The notes under the pieces: model-generated | What the model was told of the DNA's origin: nothing | The model's input: the letters and a program-made list of their open reading frames with translations, nothing else | Database searches by the model: none | Program-made: the position numbers and the translations under genes | Assembly (NCBI RefSeq): GCF_001811505.1 | Contig: NZ_KV804997.1 | Location: 1 to 57,086 of the forward strand | Reading direction: 5' to 3' | Length of the DNA: 57,086 nt | DNA from: Streptococcus sp. HMSC034E03 | GTDB taxonomy: Bacteria > Bacillota > Bacilli > Lactobacillales > Streptococcaceae | In this document: one piece after another, positions 8,251 to 19,654 of the stretch | Layout of the letters: each line of letters opens with the position of its first letter | Numbering within the stretch: the first letter of the stretch is position 1

Positions 8251-10407
8251 TTATCCATTCTCTACAATTTTCCATAGTTTGAAGTCATGATGAGAAACTT
8301 GTTGCTCTACCGGGGGCAACTGCATATAGTTCCCATAATCTGAAGTGAGAATTTCATGGTAGTGGTTTGGTATCATGAATTCTTTACCTTCAAAATTGCC
8401 AGTTTCAACATTTTCTAACCATTCGCGTTTCCAAACAGGTTTATTCATATCTTTATAAATAAGGTAGTCTACTTGTTCATAATCTTCTACTTTTCTAGAT
8501 TTTGCTAATTCATCGATTTGAGAAACATACTTATTTGTGTTTGTGAAATAAAAGATCATAACAGAAATATAGCGAATCATTGAATTTACTACACTTTTAG
8601 TATTCGTAATTCCTTTGAAAGTATAACAACTTAATTGACGTTTTTTAATAATTTTGGTCATTTTATCCTTAAACGCCTGATCATCTTCATAACCATCTAC
8701 TGGGAAAATATCTACATAGATTCCCATATTCGAATCAATTCGCACATCCTCCTCGACTAGATAGGTCTGATTATCTTTGATCTTCATGAAAGGATAAACA
8801 TAATTGATATTATTTTTATAAGACATGAGTTCATATCGTTCATCTGGATGTGCAATCAGATAATCTTGTAATTTTTCATAATCATCTCGAAGCATACAAA
8901 TATCCATATCGTCGTCCCAAGGAATAAAACCTTTATGACGAACTGCCCCAATTAGACTACCATAAGCTAAGAAATATTTGGCACCAATTTTCTGACAAAC
9001 TTCATGAATGTACTCCATAATTCCTAATTCCATTTTTTGAATTTCGGAAATATCTGTTACTTCCTCATAGCGGATATTTTTTTCTTTCAAACAAATCGTT
9101 AAACCATAACCAATTACTAACCAGAAAATTATGTTGATAAAATTTGTGGAGTAGATGATCTGACTTTCAAATAATTGACCAAATAAAATTCCAAAAAATA
9201 GAATTATAATTAATTTTTCATCATTTTTCTTAGTCACAACTAAATAAGTTATAAAACGTAAACTTACATAAGCGATTATGAGTATGAAAGAAATGAGTCC
9301 TAATATTCCAGAACTTACAAAAATTGTAATAAATATATTATGGAAATTACCACCAATTAGTGAATTTTGAATTTCATATTTACTAAAATATTGGGTATAA
9401 TAGTCTGAAACATTTCGAACACCATAACCAAATACTGGTTTCTCCATTCCCATTTTAATTGCATTTTTCCAAATGTAAGTACGACCACTAGGAGTTGTTT
9501 CAATCAAATGAAGTTCAGTATTTTTCTTTTCAATGTCCGAGCCTATCTCAGAATAGGATTCACCCTTATTTAAATCAATGATAGTAGTTCTTCCAGATGA
9601 AATATAAATAGAAGTCAAGTAACTTAGACCAATATCAGCACCGGTAACCAAGGTAGCAGCAACTGCAAAAGTAACAATCTTTTTAACAAGATTACCTCTA
9701 GAAACAAATAGGCAATATAATCCAAGCAATAATAGAACTGATAGAAGGGCCCCTCTACTTTGCATAGCCGCAAAATTTAGAAATTGAATTACATTATTTA
9801 TCTTCAGATAAATCGAGTACTTACTTCCTTTATGGATGAGGTATAAAGCAAAAACAATACTAATATAAGAAAAAATAGCACTTGCATTTGGGTTAACAAC
9901 TCCCCATAAACGACCATTCATAACACCATAATAATAGGAGTGTTCTCCAATTTTAAATAATATTAAAATTCTAAATATTAAAAGAACAAAGGCAAATATA
10001 GCAGAGAAAAAAGAAACAAATTGAACCGTTCCAGCAATCAAGCGAATTAACTTCTTAAGATATTCTGAATTCACCATAGTAAATAGCAAAATGTAGGCTA
10101 TCATAAAGAAGATTTCAATCATATTCCCAAGCAAGTGACCCGAACGATTAACCAGTGTTGCTACCAGATGACTACCTGCTAAGAGTCCAAATAAACCTAG
10201 ATATTTCTTATCGATTTCTATTCGTCTCCAATTTAAAAATAAGGTTAAACAAATACAAAGAACAACAATTGCTGATAATCCTTTATAAATAGGACTTGTT
10301 ACTTTATACACTAGGGAACTCATGCTTAAAATCGAAATAAAAACAAATAGATATGAAATCCACAATTTTGATTTTTCAAAGCATTCATTCATTTTTGAAA
10401 AATTCAT
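8251..10407 (-). CDS. Wzy/O-antigen-ligase-like polymerase fused to a LicD domain
   Basis: This is a two-domain protein of 718 residues. Residues 1 to about 445 form a polytopic membrane domain with about ten to twelve helices and a large extracellular loop containing SGRTYIWKNA, GYGVRN and GNFHNIFIT, features of the Wzy_C/O-antigen ligase family. Residues about 450-718 are a complete LicD domain with YGSLIGAVRHKGFIPWDDDM and the typical C-terminal YMQLPPVEQQVSHHD. In the related pneumococcal locus a Wzy-type protein (TarP) polymerises teichoic-acid repeats, so the membrane half is probably the repeat-unit polymerase. The frame is unbroken through the junction. The start is the ATG at 10407, after AAAGGAG; a TTG two codons upstream is less likely. 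The gene is AT-rich, suggesting transfer. Confidence 0.85.
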   Translation of the reverse strand: MNFSKMNECFEKSKLWISYLFVFISILSMSSLVYKVTSPIYKGLSAIVVLCICLTLFLNWRRIEIDKKYLGLFGLLAGSHLVATLVNRSGHLLGNMIEIFFMIAYILLFTMVNSEYLKKLIRLIAGTVQFVSFFSAIFAFVLLIFRILILFKIGEHSYYYGVMNGRLWGVVNPNASAIFSYISIVFALYLIHKGSKYSIYLKINNVIQFLNFAAMQSRGALLSVLLLLGLYCLFVSRGNLVKKIVTFAVAATLVTGADIGLSYLTSIYISSGRTTIIDLNKGESYSEIGSDIEKKNTELHLIETTPSGRTYIWKNAIKMGMEKPVFGYGVRNVSDYYTQYFSKYEIQNSLIGGNFHNIFITIFVSSGILGLISFILIIAYVSLRFITYLVVTKKNDEKLIIILFFGILFGQLFESQIIYSTNFINIIFWLVIGYGLTICLKEKNIRYEEVTDISEIQKMELGIMEYIHEVCQKIGAKYFLAYGSLIGAVRHKGFIPWDDDMDICMLRDDYEKLQDYLIAHPDERYELMSYKNNINYVYPFMKIKDNQTYLVEEDVRIDSNMGIYVDIFPVDGYEDDQAFKDKMTKIIKKRQLSCYTFKGITNTKSVVNSMIRYISVMIFYFTNTNKYVSQIDELAKSRKVEDYEQVDYLIYKDMNKPVWKREWLENVETGNFEGKEFMIPNHYHEILTSDYGNYMQLPPVEQQVSHHDFKLWKIVENG

Positions 10408-10428
10408 CTTCAACTCCTTTAAATGACA

Positions 10429-11397
10429 TTATTGATTTAAACCGACGATTTGTCTATAGATCCATGGGGAAACAAGGAGGGACAAAACGGCTATTTTTCG
10501 AAAATTAGTAAAATAAGGATCTTTTAATATCTCAGATAAATGTTTAATAATCCACTTTCTCAACTTAATTTTTTCTGTTGGATATTGACTCGAATCTGTA
10601 AAGATTATTTTATCGTACACTGTGATATATGACCAACATTCTCTATTCACTAATTCAGTTTTTAGTTTTGGAAATATTTGAAAAACTTCAGAAATAATAA
10701 TCTTATAGACCTCTATGGTATCAAATACATGATTGTTGACAGAAGTTGTTGCACTTCCCTGACGATGATCATAATAGTAGATTGGTTTATCAACAAATAC
10801 ACTAGTACATCTGGTTTTTAGTAAAACTTCTGTTAAAAACAAAGCATCTTCAGCCAAATGATAGTCTGTATTGAATGTAAAACTTGAAAGAATCTCTCTT
10901 TTAAATAATTTTGCAACAGGGAAAAAAGAAGTTCTAGTTGTCGTCAATAATTCTCTCATCGTCTGCTCTGTCGACCACTTCTCTTCTTTTCCTGAAAAAT
11001 CCGGTAATTCTGTAATTTGACCATTTTTTATATGATGGAGACGTGCTATACTAAACCCTATAGACTCGTCACTATCAACTACACTTATTAAAGTTTCCAA
11101 GTAATCTGGTGTAATAAAATCATCACTATCAATAAAAGTAATCCATTCTCCTCTTGAATGTTGAATACCTATATTTCTAGCATTCGAGACTCCTGCATTC
11201 TTAATATGAAAAACTTTGATATTTTCATTTTTAGATGCCAACTGATCGCACAAGGCACCACTCTGATCTGTCGAACCATCATCAATAAGAAGCAATTCAA
11301 AATTGGTATAAGTCTGCTTTAAGATTGACTCAATACATCGTTCCAAATAAGCTTCTACATTATAGACTGGAACAATAACGCTAATTTTTTCTTTCAT
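10429..11397 (-). CDS. Family 2 glycosyltransferase
   Basis: This 322-residue cytoplasmic glycosyltransferase has a GT-A fold. The N-terminus KISVIVPVYNVEAYLERCIE is a standard GT2 opening, followed by LLIDDGSTDQSG (nucleotide binding), the ARNIGIQHSRGEW stretch and the metal-binding FIDSDDF (DxD-like). Such enzymes add sugars from nucleotide donors to lipid-linked precursors. Flanked by licD genes and a polymerase, it most likely builds the teichoic-acid repeat unit; the sugar is unknown. Two adjacent ATGs overlap the upstream licD stop. The second is used because GGAG lies four bases before it; the first would start at 11400. Confidence 0.9.
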   Translation of the reverse strand: MKEKISVIVPVYNVEAYLERCIESILKQTYTNFELLLIDDGSTDQSGALCDQLASKNENIKVFHIKNAGVSNARNIGIQHSRGEWITFIDSDDFITPDYLETLISVVDSDESIGFSIARLHHIKNGQITELPDFSGKEEKWSTEQTMRELLTTTRTSFFPVAKLFKREILSSFTFNTDYHLAEDALFLTEVLLKTRCTSVFVDKPIYYYDHRQGSATTSVNNHVFDTIEVYKIIISEVFQIFPKLKTELVNRECWSYITVYDKIIFTDSSQYPTEKIKLRKWIIKHLSEILKDPYFTNFRKIAVLSLLVSPWIYRQIVGLNQ

Positions 11398-12233
11398 CAT
11401 GCTCCATATTCTCCCTTATATTCAGTGTAACTCTTATCCATATCTGCTATAAGGGCATCGTGGTGAGGCACTTGCTTGTCTGCCGGCGGTGGTGTCATGT
11501 AGTCACCAAAAGCTGTGCTGAGATAGGCATCATAACCAACTGGAATAGGCATTTCTGTTCCTTCGAATGGTAGGAAAATATTATCTTCAAAGGCTTGAAT
11601 TGGATATTTCTTTTTCATGTAGCCTGGACCTGAGCATAATTCCGTGATACCATCACTTTCTGCTAGACCATACTTAGTCATTTCTTTTTCAGCCTTTTTC
11701 CAGATACGATAACGAAGGGATTTAGGAGTTAATCCTAATAAAATCGTGCTGCCCCATTTCATGAGGGCTCCATGTTTTTCTGGAATAGTTTGTGCACAGA
11801 AGAGGGAATAAATCAAAGCCCAACGCACCTGTTTCTTACGTTCAGCTGGATTTTTAGGGTAGTAATCCAAGGGAAGAACATCCAAGGCCAAGCCGTGTGG
11901 GAGGTCCAAATCTTGTTGGTAAGGCTTGATGCAAGTCGTTTTTTTGTCTCGAATAGTGATAAAGAGATTGCGGTCAACAAAGTCTCTATCACTTTTTGAT
12001 AGGAAGTAACGCTCATCCGCATAACGAGGCCATAGCTCTGCTAGTTTTTCATAATCTTTGCGGGGCATAAAGAAGTCCAAATCATCATCCCAAGGGATAA
12101 AACCTTTATTTCGTAGAGCACCAATAGCTCCTCCACCACACAAATAACAGAGTAAATCGTGTTCTTTACAAAAGGCGACAAAATATTCAGCCATCTCTAG
12201 GCTACGAGTTTGAATTGCCTTTAAATCACTCAT
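11397..12233 (-). CDS. licD3: LicD-family phosphocholine transferase, first gene of the lic operon
   Basis: This 278-residue LicD protein has CGGGAIGALRNKGFIPWDDD (about residues 32-51) and DFFMPRKDYEKL, with C-terminal YMTPPPADKQVPHHD. It lies next to psr and the aromatic operon, as LicD3 does in S. pneumoniae as I recall, which is why that symbol is offered. LicD3 is thought to attach phosphocholine to teichoic-acid precursor sugars. Base composition is more like the housekeeping neighbours than the AT-rich genes downstream. It is the promoter-proximal gene, with a TGGTATAAT promoter 38 bases upstream, and overlaps the glycosyltransferase gene, so the unit is probably co-transcribed down to the esterase gene. 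Confidence 0.85.
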   Translation of the reverse strand: MSDLKAIQTRSLEMAEYFVAFCKEHDLLCYLCGGGAIGALRNKGFIPWDDDLDFFMPRKDYEKLAELWPRYADERYFLSKSDRDFVDRNLFITIRDKKTTCIKPYQQDLDLPHGLALDVLPLDYYPKNPAERKKQVRWALIYSLFCAQTIPEKHGALMKWGSTILLGLTPKSLRYRIWKKAEKEMTKYGLAESDGITELCSGPGYMKKKYPIQAFEDNIFLPFEGTEMPIPVGYDAYLSTAFGDYMTPPPADKQVPHHDALIADMDKSYTEYKGEYGA

Positions 12234-12270
12234 CTTATTCTCTTCCTCTCCTGATAGAATACATCATTCT

Positions 12271-12279
12271 ATTATACCA
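12271..12279 (-). promoter_or_regulatory. Extended -10 promoter of the lic operon
   Basis: The minus strand shows TGGTATAAT, a perfect TGnTATAAT, about 38 bases before the first licD. No other equally good promoter is apparent before the esterase gene. Confidence 0.7.
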
Positions 12280-12313
12280 TAAAAACAGTTTATAAATCCA
12301 TCTAACCATGTGA

Positions 12314-12365
12314 AAAATCAAAGCCCGAGACACCTGTTGCCATAGGTATTCCAAGCTCTGATTCG
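12314..12365 (-). terminator. Terminator after psr, end of the aro operon
   Basis: On the minus strand AATCAGAGC pairs imperfectly with GCTTTGATT, with inner ACCT/AGGT pairing and a TTTTTC tail, about a dozen bases beyond the psr stop. Confidence 0.6.
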
Positions 12366-12376
12366 TTTTTTTCAGT

Positions 12377-13696
12377 TTACCTAAATCCCATTTGGGCTAG
12401 CTTATTCTGGTAAGCTTTTTGATCCACTCGAAGGGCTTGGCCTCCATAGACATCATAGTCATCTACCCAGTCTCCAAGTTCTGGAACTGTCAATCTTTCA
12501 ATACCATTCTGACCTCCTTCAAGGACTGATAAGCCATTGGTCAATAAGAAAGTATATGGAAGATTTGTAGAGGTCATGGCAAATACTTTTCCTAGTGCTT
12601 CTGAGCCTGTGAAAAGTTTTGTCGGATCTTTAATTTGCTGTAAAACAGCTGTCATGACCTGCTGTTGTCGACGAGTACGACCATAATCCCCTTCATCATC
12701 ATCACGGAAACGTGCATAGTTCAGAAGAGTCGAACCATTCATCTGTTGTTTCCCAGCTCGAATGGTTTGAGTCGGTGACTCAGTTTCCGTTGCATGCAAG
12801 TCATCGCCTACAGTCGCTTCTGTCACAGGAACCCCGTTTAGGGTTGAAAACTGAGCATCAATAGTCACACCATCATGGAAAAGCGTATCAATGGCTGTCG
12901 CAAAGGCTTGGAAATCGACAAGGGCATAATATTTTATGTCTAGATCAAAATTATCCTTGAGCACCTTGCGGACCATTTCAGCTCCTTGTTTACCTTCTTG
13001 TTCCCCTAATTCATAGGCCAAGTTTAATTTATGGTCGGTCTGTTTTTGACCATTGATGACTTGGCTATACCCATCAATATAGACCAAATTATCACGCATA
13101 AAGCTAACGAGCTTCAATTTTTTATCTTTGCCACTTACATTCAGAACCATAATGGAATCTGTCCGTGTTTCTGCACTATTCTGTCCTATACGTCCATCCG
13201 TACCCAAAATAAGAATATTAACCCCATTACGCGTATCTTGTCCATTGAAGACTTCAACCTGAGCAGCTTTGGCATCTTTGGTCCCATTTGAGCTATTAGG
13301 ATTCGCCGATTGGAATCCCTTTAAGAACATGACGATCATTCCTACTGCTACACAAAGCAATAACATCCCTAACCAAACAAATAAGCGTTTAAAACGAAAG
13401 CCTCTTTTTTTCTTTTGCTTCTTAGCTTTTGGAACCTTCGCTTCCAGTTGAGCCCCGCCACTACGGCGACTAGAACGGCTACGATTAGCATAGGTTGGCA
13501 GGTCGATACCAGAGTCTGAAAGAAGTTGTTCTTTAGTTTCTGGATTGAAAACTTCCGCTGAACTTTTTTGACCTTCTAACTTAGCATGTAATAAGTCAAA
13601 TTCTCTCTTTTCTTTCTCATTCAAATAATGAATATTTTTCAAAAGATAGTCATATCTCAGTTTTTCATGGTGTGTCAAAGGATTCTCTCTAGTCAT
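12377..13696 (-). CDS. psr: LytR-CpsA-Psr family protein
   Basis: LCP proteins transfer teichoic acids or capsule from lipid carriers to peptidoglycan outside the membrane. This 439-residue protein has a long cytoplasmic N-terminus rich in Lys and Arg (about 1-104), one transmembrane helix (about 105-125, WLGMLLLCVAVGMIVMFL), and an extracellular LCP domain with LILGTDGR, RTDSIMVLNV, the phosphate-binding FMRDNLV, and the LNYARFRDDDEGDYGRTRRQ signature. It is the last gene of the aro operon, overlapping pheA by four bases, yet borders the lic operon, so both position and family fit teichoic-acid attachment. Confidence 0.93.
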   Translation of the reverse strand: MTRENPLTHHEKLRYDYLLKNIHYLNEKEKREFDLLHAKLEGQKSSAEVFNPETKEQLLSDSGIDLPTYANRSRSSRRSGGAQLEAKVPKAKKQKKKRGFRFKRLFVWLGMLLLCVAVGMIVMFLKGFQSANPNSSNGTKDAKAAQVEVFNGQDTRNGVNILILGTDGRIGQNSAETRTDSIMVLNVSGKDKKLKLVSFMRDNLVYIDGYSQVINGQKQTDHKLNLAYELGEQEGKQGAEMVRKVLKDNFDLDIKYYALVDFQAFATAIDTLFHDGVTIDAQFSTLNGVPVTEATVGDDLHATETESPTQTIRAGKQQMNGSTLLNYARFRDDDEGDYGRTRRQQQVMTAVLQQIKDPTKLFTGSEALGKVFAMTSTNLPYTFLLTNGLSVLEGGQNGIERLTVPELGDWVDDYDVYGGQALRVDQKAYQNKLAQMGFR

Positions 13697-14537
13697 TCCC
13701 TCTCCTTTCCTTTATCCTGTATGGTATAAATAGGATAAGCACCTAGTACTTTATACTGGATTCCAATCGTTTCTAATTCTTTTTGAGCAAAGTGGACCAG
13801 TTCTTTATCAGCATAGTCCACATCAATGATAAAAAAGTATTCTCCCAAGACTGTTTTTAGGGGACGACTCTCAATTTTAGTCAAGTCAATCCCACGCCAT
13901 GCAAAGGTAGAAAGTGCTTTGTATAATGCACCTGGTAGATTATCCGGCAAGGTTAAGGCCAGGCTCATCTTTTCAAAACCTGCATTCAAGGGGATTTGTG
14001 GTAAGTTCGGTCCCAAAACCCAAAAACGAGTAAAATTGGCTTCCATTTCTTGAATATCTTGAGCGATGAGTTCTAAACCATATTCCTCTGCAGAACTTCT
14101 TGGGGCAATCGCCGCAAATGGTTGATCAGGATGTTCAGAAACATAGCGCGCAGCGTAGGCTGTACTGGCAGTGACTTCTAGTTGCGCATCTGGATAATGC
14201 TCGTCAATAAATTTCTTCCCCTGTGCCAATGCTTGTGGGTGAGAAAAGATTTTCTCAATTTTAGATTGCCCGGGTACTGCCATCAATTGTTGGTGGATTG
14301 GCTGAACAATCTCTGCCACAGCTTGAATGCGAGCTTGATGGAAAAGATAGTCCAGTGTCTCATGAACACTACCTTCAATGGAATTTTCAACTGGCACTAC
14401 TGAATAGTCTACCAATCCATGTTCATAGGCCTTGATAACGTCTGTAATATTTGAAAATGGCTCCAGTTCCTCATGAGGAAAAGCCGTCTGCACCACATGG
14501 TGCGAAAAAGATCCTTTGGGACCTAGATAGGCAATTT

Positions 14538-14541
<4 letters not shown>
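13693..14541 (-). CDS. pheA: Prephenate dehydratase
   Basis: This enzyme converts prephenate to phenylpyruvate, the committed step to phenylalanine. The 282-residue monofunctional form (no chorismate mutase domain) has a catalytic region (about 1-180) opening with YLGPKGSFSH and containing the TRFWVLG motif with the catalytic Thr. A C-terminal ACT domain (about 195-275) follows, with the ESRP phenylalanine-binding motif, so feedback inhibition is expected. Both ends overlap neighbours by four bases, showing tight operon packing. Confidence 0.96.
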
Positions 14542-16720
<2,179 letters not shown>

Positions 16721-16773
16721 GATTTTCTCCTTATTTATTTCTTTTAAAATTACTAGTCACTCTGTGGTCATTA

Positions 16774-17355
16774 TTATTGTGCAATCACTTTTATATGACC
16801 TCTTGAATGTCCATTGCTTAATTCCTTATCTGGTATATACTCTATCTTCAAAGTTCCTAAATTAGAACCTGTTTTTATTTCATTTGACATAAGATTATCA
16901 AAATAGTTATCTATCTCATCATCAGATAAGGATGATTCAATCGATTTAACAATATCATGAAATACTTCTTTCATTCCTGCAACACCAGATTCACTATTTT
17001 CATTTGTCTGATTAATTGTTACATTGATTTTATCAGTATCATTTGCATGTAAAAGCTCCAAGTAATATCCGTAGCTTGATGCGAAATATTTTATTTTTAT
17101 ATTTCCTTTTTTGATATTTTCTAATGGGCTATTAGAATTTTGATTATAGCTGTTAATAAAATCATTAATAATCCTATCGTCTACATACTTTGAATTAGTT
17201 TTCTCTGAACTTGTTTCTTTCTTGGATGGTTCATTTTTTGTCTCAACACTTTCTTCTGAAGTAGTTTTCACATCTTTTTTAACAGTGTAAGCTCTAAGTA
17301 AGATAAAAGAAATAAAGATAATACCAAATATGAATCTAGGCTCTATTTTAGGCAT
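16774..17355 (-). CDS. Membrane-anchored extracellular protein of unknown function, inserted in the aro operon
   Basis: I do not recognise this 193-residue protein with certainty. It has one N-terminal hydrophobic segment (about residues 7-22, FIFGIIFISFILLRAY) without a lipobox cysteine, a Ser/Thr/Lys/Glu-rich linker (about 25-55), and a hydrophilic domain (about 57-193) containing DFINSYNQNS, VAGMKEVFHDIVK and LGTLKIEYI. It is therefore probably anchored and exposed outside. The start is the ATG at 17355 with AAGGAG six bases upstream, overlapping the tyrA stop; a TTG seven codons earlier is unlikely. It interrupts tyrA-ylbF, which are adjacent in S. pneumoniae as I remember, and is more AT-rich than its neighbours. 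Confidence 0.72.
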   Translation of the reverse strand: MPKIEPRFIFGIIFISFILLRAYTVKKDVKTTSEESVETKNEPSKKETSSEKTNSKYVDDRIINDFINSYNQNSNSPLENIKKGNIKIKYFASSYGYYLELLHANDTDKINVTINQTNENSESGVAGMKEVFHDIVKSIESSLSDDEIDNYFDNLMSNEIKTGSNLGTLKIEYIPDKELSNGHSRGHIKVIAQ

Positions 17356-17365
17356 ATTTTTCTCC

Positions 17366-18469
17366 TTATTTGACAACGACTGTATAGTCGGTGTTTTCTG
17401 TTATGAGGTGCTCGGCTCGTTCCAAGTCTTGAGCATTTTTAAATGAAATTTGTAGAATCCCGTGAATATCTTCACGGTTTTCCTCATTGATATGGATATT
17501 GACCAAAGAAGTTCCACGTAGCAATTCCAAGATGCGTAAAATCACATCTTCCTCATCGGGAACATCTACATAAAGGTCAAATGAGCTATCTACTCCTCCG
17601 CGTTTATGGATTTCCATAGCCTGACGTTGCTCACGCGCTTGATTGAAAAAATTCCATATTTGGTTTTCATCACCCTTACTGATAGCTTGTCCAATCTCGT
17701 TCAAACGGCCCCTGAAGTCCTCGATGCGTTCAACAATGGTCTCCCGATTGGATAAGAGGATAGAAGTCCACATACCTGGCTCGCTTTCAGCAATCCGAGT
17801 CATATCACGGAAACCACCTGCCGCAAAGCGTCGAGCCATTTCATGCTCCGCAGCATAACTTGCAGTTTGTTCCATCAGGCCTGATGCTAAGATATGCGGA
17901 AAATGACTAATCTGAGAAGTCACTCGATCATGCTCTTCAGCATCGATTTCAATGAAACGAGCATGAAGACCTGACAGCAAGTCTCTCATTTCTTCAAGCG
18001 TATCTGGAGTTGTCAGACTCGAAGGCGTAAAGATATAGTAGGCATTTTCAAAGAGATTAACATCGGCAGAAGCCGCTCCTGTCTTGTGACTTCCTGCCAT
18101 GGGATGGGCCCCGACAAAGCGAACAGACTTATCAGCAAAACACTTCTCAGCTGTAGCCACGATAGCTGACTTGGTCGAGCCAGCATCGGAAATAATGACA
18201 CCTTCCTTTAAATCCAAGTTTGCCAACTTCTCGATAAAATCAAGTGTTTGCTGGATAGGAAGTGACAAAATAATAATATCCGCTAGTGGAGCAAAACTGG
18301 CAAAGTCATCCGTCGCTCGGTCAATCATTCCTCTCTCCAAGGCAATATCTCTAGACGCTTGACTACGATTGTATCCTAAAATTTCATAATCAGGATGATC
18401 CCGCTTGATTCCGAGGGCCATGGAAGCACCAATCAAACCTAGTCCTGCGATATAGATGGTTTTTGCCAT
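17366..18469 (-). CDS. tyrA: Prephenate dehydrogenase with ACT domain
   Basis: TyrA oxidises prephenate to 4-hydroxyphenylpyruvate with NAD, on the tyrosine branch. The 367-residue protein has the Rossmann motif GLGLIGASMALGIK (about 8-21), the HPMAGS substrate-binding motif, and a C-terminal ACT-like domain (about 295-365) that probably senses tyrosine. It is nine bases after aroC. Confidence 0.96.
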   Translation of the reverse strand: MAKTIYIAGLGLIGASMALGIKRDHPDYEILGYNRSQASRDIALERGMIDRATDDFASFAPLADIIILSLPIQQTLDFIEKLANLDLKEGVIISDAGSTKSAIVATAEKCFADKSVRFVGAHPMAGSHKTGAASADVNLFENAYYIFTPSSLTTPDTLEEMRDLLSGLHARFIEIDAEEHDRVTSQISHFPHILASGLMEQTASYAAEHEMARRFAAGGFRDMTRIAESEPGMWTSILLSNRETIVERIEDFRGRLNEIGQAISKGDENQIWNFFNQAREQRQAMEIHKRGGVDSSFDLYVDVPDEEDVILRILELLRGTSLVNIHINEENREDIHGILQISFKNAQDLERAEHLITENTDYTVVVK

Positions 18470-18478
18470 AAGAACTCC

Positions 18479-19645
18479 TTAATAATTCTTTGTATACTCT
18501 CGATGTTTCGCAACAGCTTCTTTTAATTCTTCCAGATTATCAGAGGAGAATTTCTCTAGAATTTCCTGAGCCAAGACTGTTGCTACGACTGCCTCCATAA
18601 CGACACCTGCTGCTGGAAGAGCAGTAGGATCACTTCTCTCTACTGTTGCTTTATAAGGCTCATGAGTTTCAATATCGACACTCATCAACGGCTTATAGAG
18701 AGTCGGAATTGGCTTCATAACTCCACGAACGATAATCGGTTGGCCGTTGGTCATACCACCTTCGAAACCTCCAAGGTTATTAGTCCGACGAGTATAGCCA
18801 TCTTCTGATGACCAGAGGATTTCATCCATGACTTGGCTACCCTTAAGATGGCCTGCTTTAAAACCAAGACCAAACTCCACACCCTTAAAGGCATTGATAG
18901 AAACAACAGCTTGAGCTAGCCTTGCATCTAGTTTACGATCCCATTGGACATAAGAACCAAGACCAACCGGAACACCTCCGACAACTGTTTCTACAACACC
19001 TCCGATGGTATCCCCATCTCGCTTAATCTGGTCAATATAATCCTTAATCTCCTGCTCACGTTCTTGGTTGACGATAGAAACTTCAGACTGGGCAGCTAGT
19101 TTCTTAATATCTGCGACTGTTAAGTTTTCTGGAACATCGATTTCCTTACCACCGAAGATAACAACATGGTTAGCAATTTCGATATCAAGCTCAGCTAAAA
19201 GCCGCTTGGCTACTGCTCCAACTGCAACCCTCATAGTTGTTTCACGAGCAGATGAACGTTCCAAAGAATTTCGCAAATCATCAAAGCGGTATTTGATGCC
19301 CCCAACCAAGTCTGCGTGACCTGGACGAGGATGTGTGATTTTTCGTTTGCTTTTGAGTTTGTCTTCAATATCCTCGGCAGACATGATATCCAGCCATTTT
19401 TGGTGGTCCTTGTTAATGACACCCATGGTGATAGGAGCCCCTGTCGTCTTTCCGTGACGAACTCCAGAAGTAAAGACAACCTGATCGCTCTCGATTTTCA
19501 TGCGTCCACCACGACCGTAACCGCCTTGGCGACGTTTGAGATCTTCATTGATATCTTCTGCAGTCAAAGGCAGTCCTGCTGGAATTCCTTCAATAATTGC
19601 TGTCAGACGAGGACCATGTGATTCTCCTGCTGTTAAATATCTCAT
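18479..19645 (-). CDS. aroC: Chorismate synthase
   Basis: Chorismate synthase removes phosphate from EPSP to form chorismate using reduced FMN. The 388-residue protein shows the family signatures [18 protein letters not shown] (N-terminus), [29 protein letters not shown] and [10 protein letters not shown]. It lies nine bases after aroB and feeds both tyrA and pheA of the same operon. Confidence 0.98.
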   Translation of the reverse strand: MRYLTAGESHGPRLTAIIEGIPAGLPLTAEDINEDLKRRQGGYGRGGRMKIESDQVVFTSGVRHGKTTGAPITMGVINKDHQKWLDIMSAEDIEDKLKSKRKITHPRPGHADLVGGIKYRFDDLRNSLERSSARETTMRVAVGAVAKRLLAELDIEIANHVVIFGGKEIDVPENLTVADIKKLAAQSEVSIVNQEREQEIKDYIDQIKRDGDTIGGVVETVVGGVPVGLGSYVQWDRKLDARLAQAVVSINAFKGVEFGLGFKAGHLKGSQVMDEILWSSEDGYTRRTNNLGGFEGGMTNGQPIIVRGVMKPIPTLYKPLMSVDIETHEPYKATVERSDPTALPAAGVVMEAVVATVLAQEILEKFSSDNLEELKEAVAKHREYTKNY

Positions 19646-19654
19646 ACATTCTCC

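Noticed and set aside
13031..13291. Plus-strand ORFs over psr, aroA, aroB, clpX and others
   Set aside because: They are antisense shadows of well-supported genes with no ribosome sites or family motifs.
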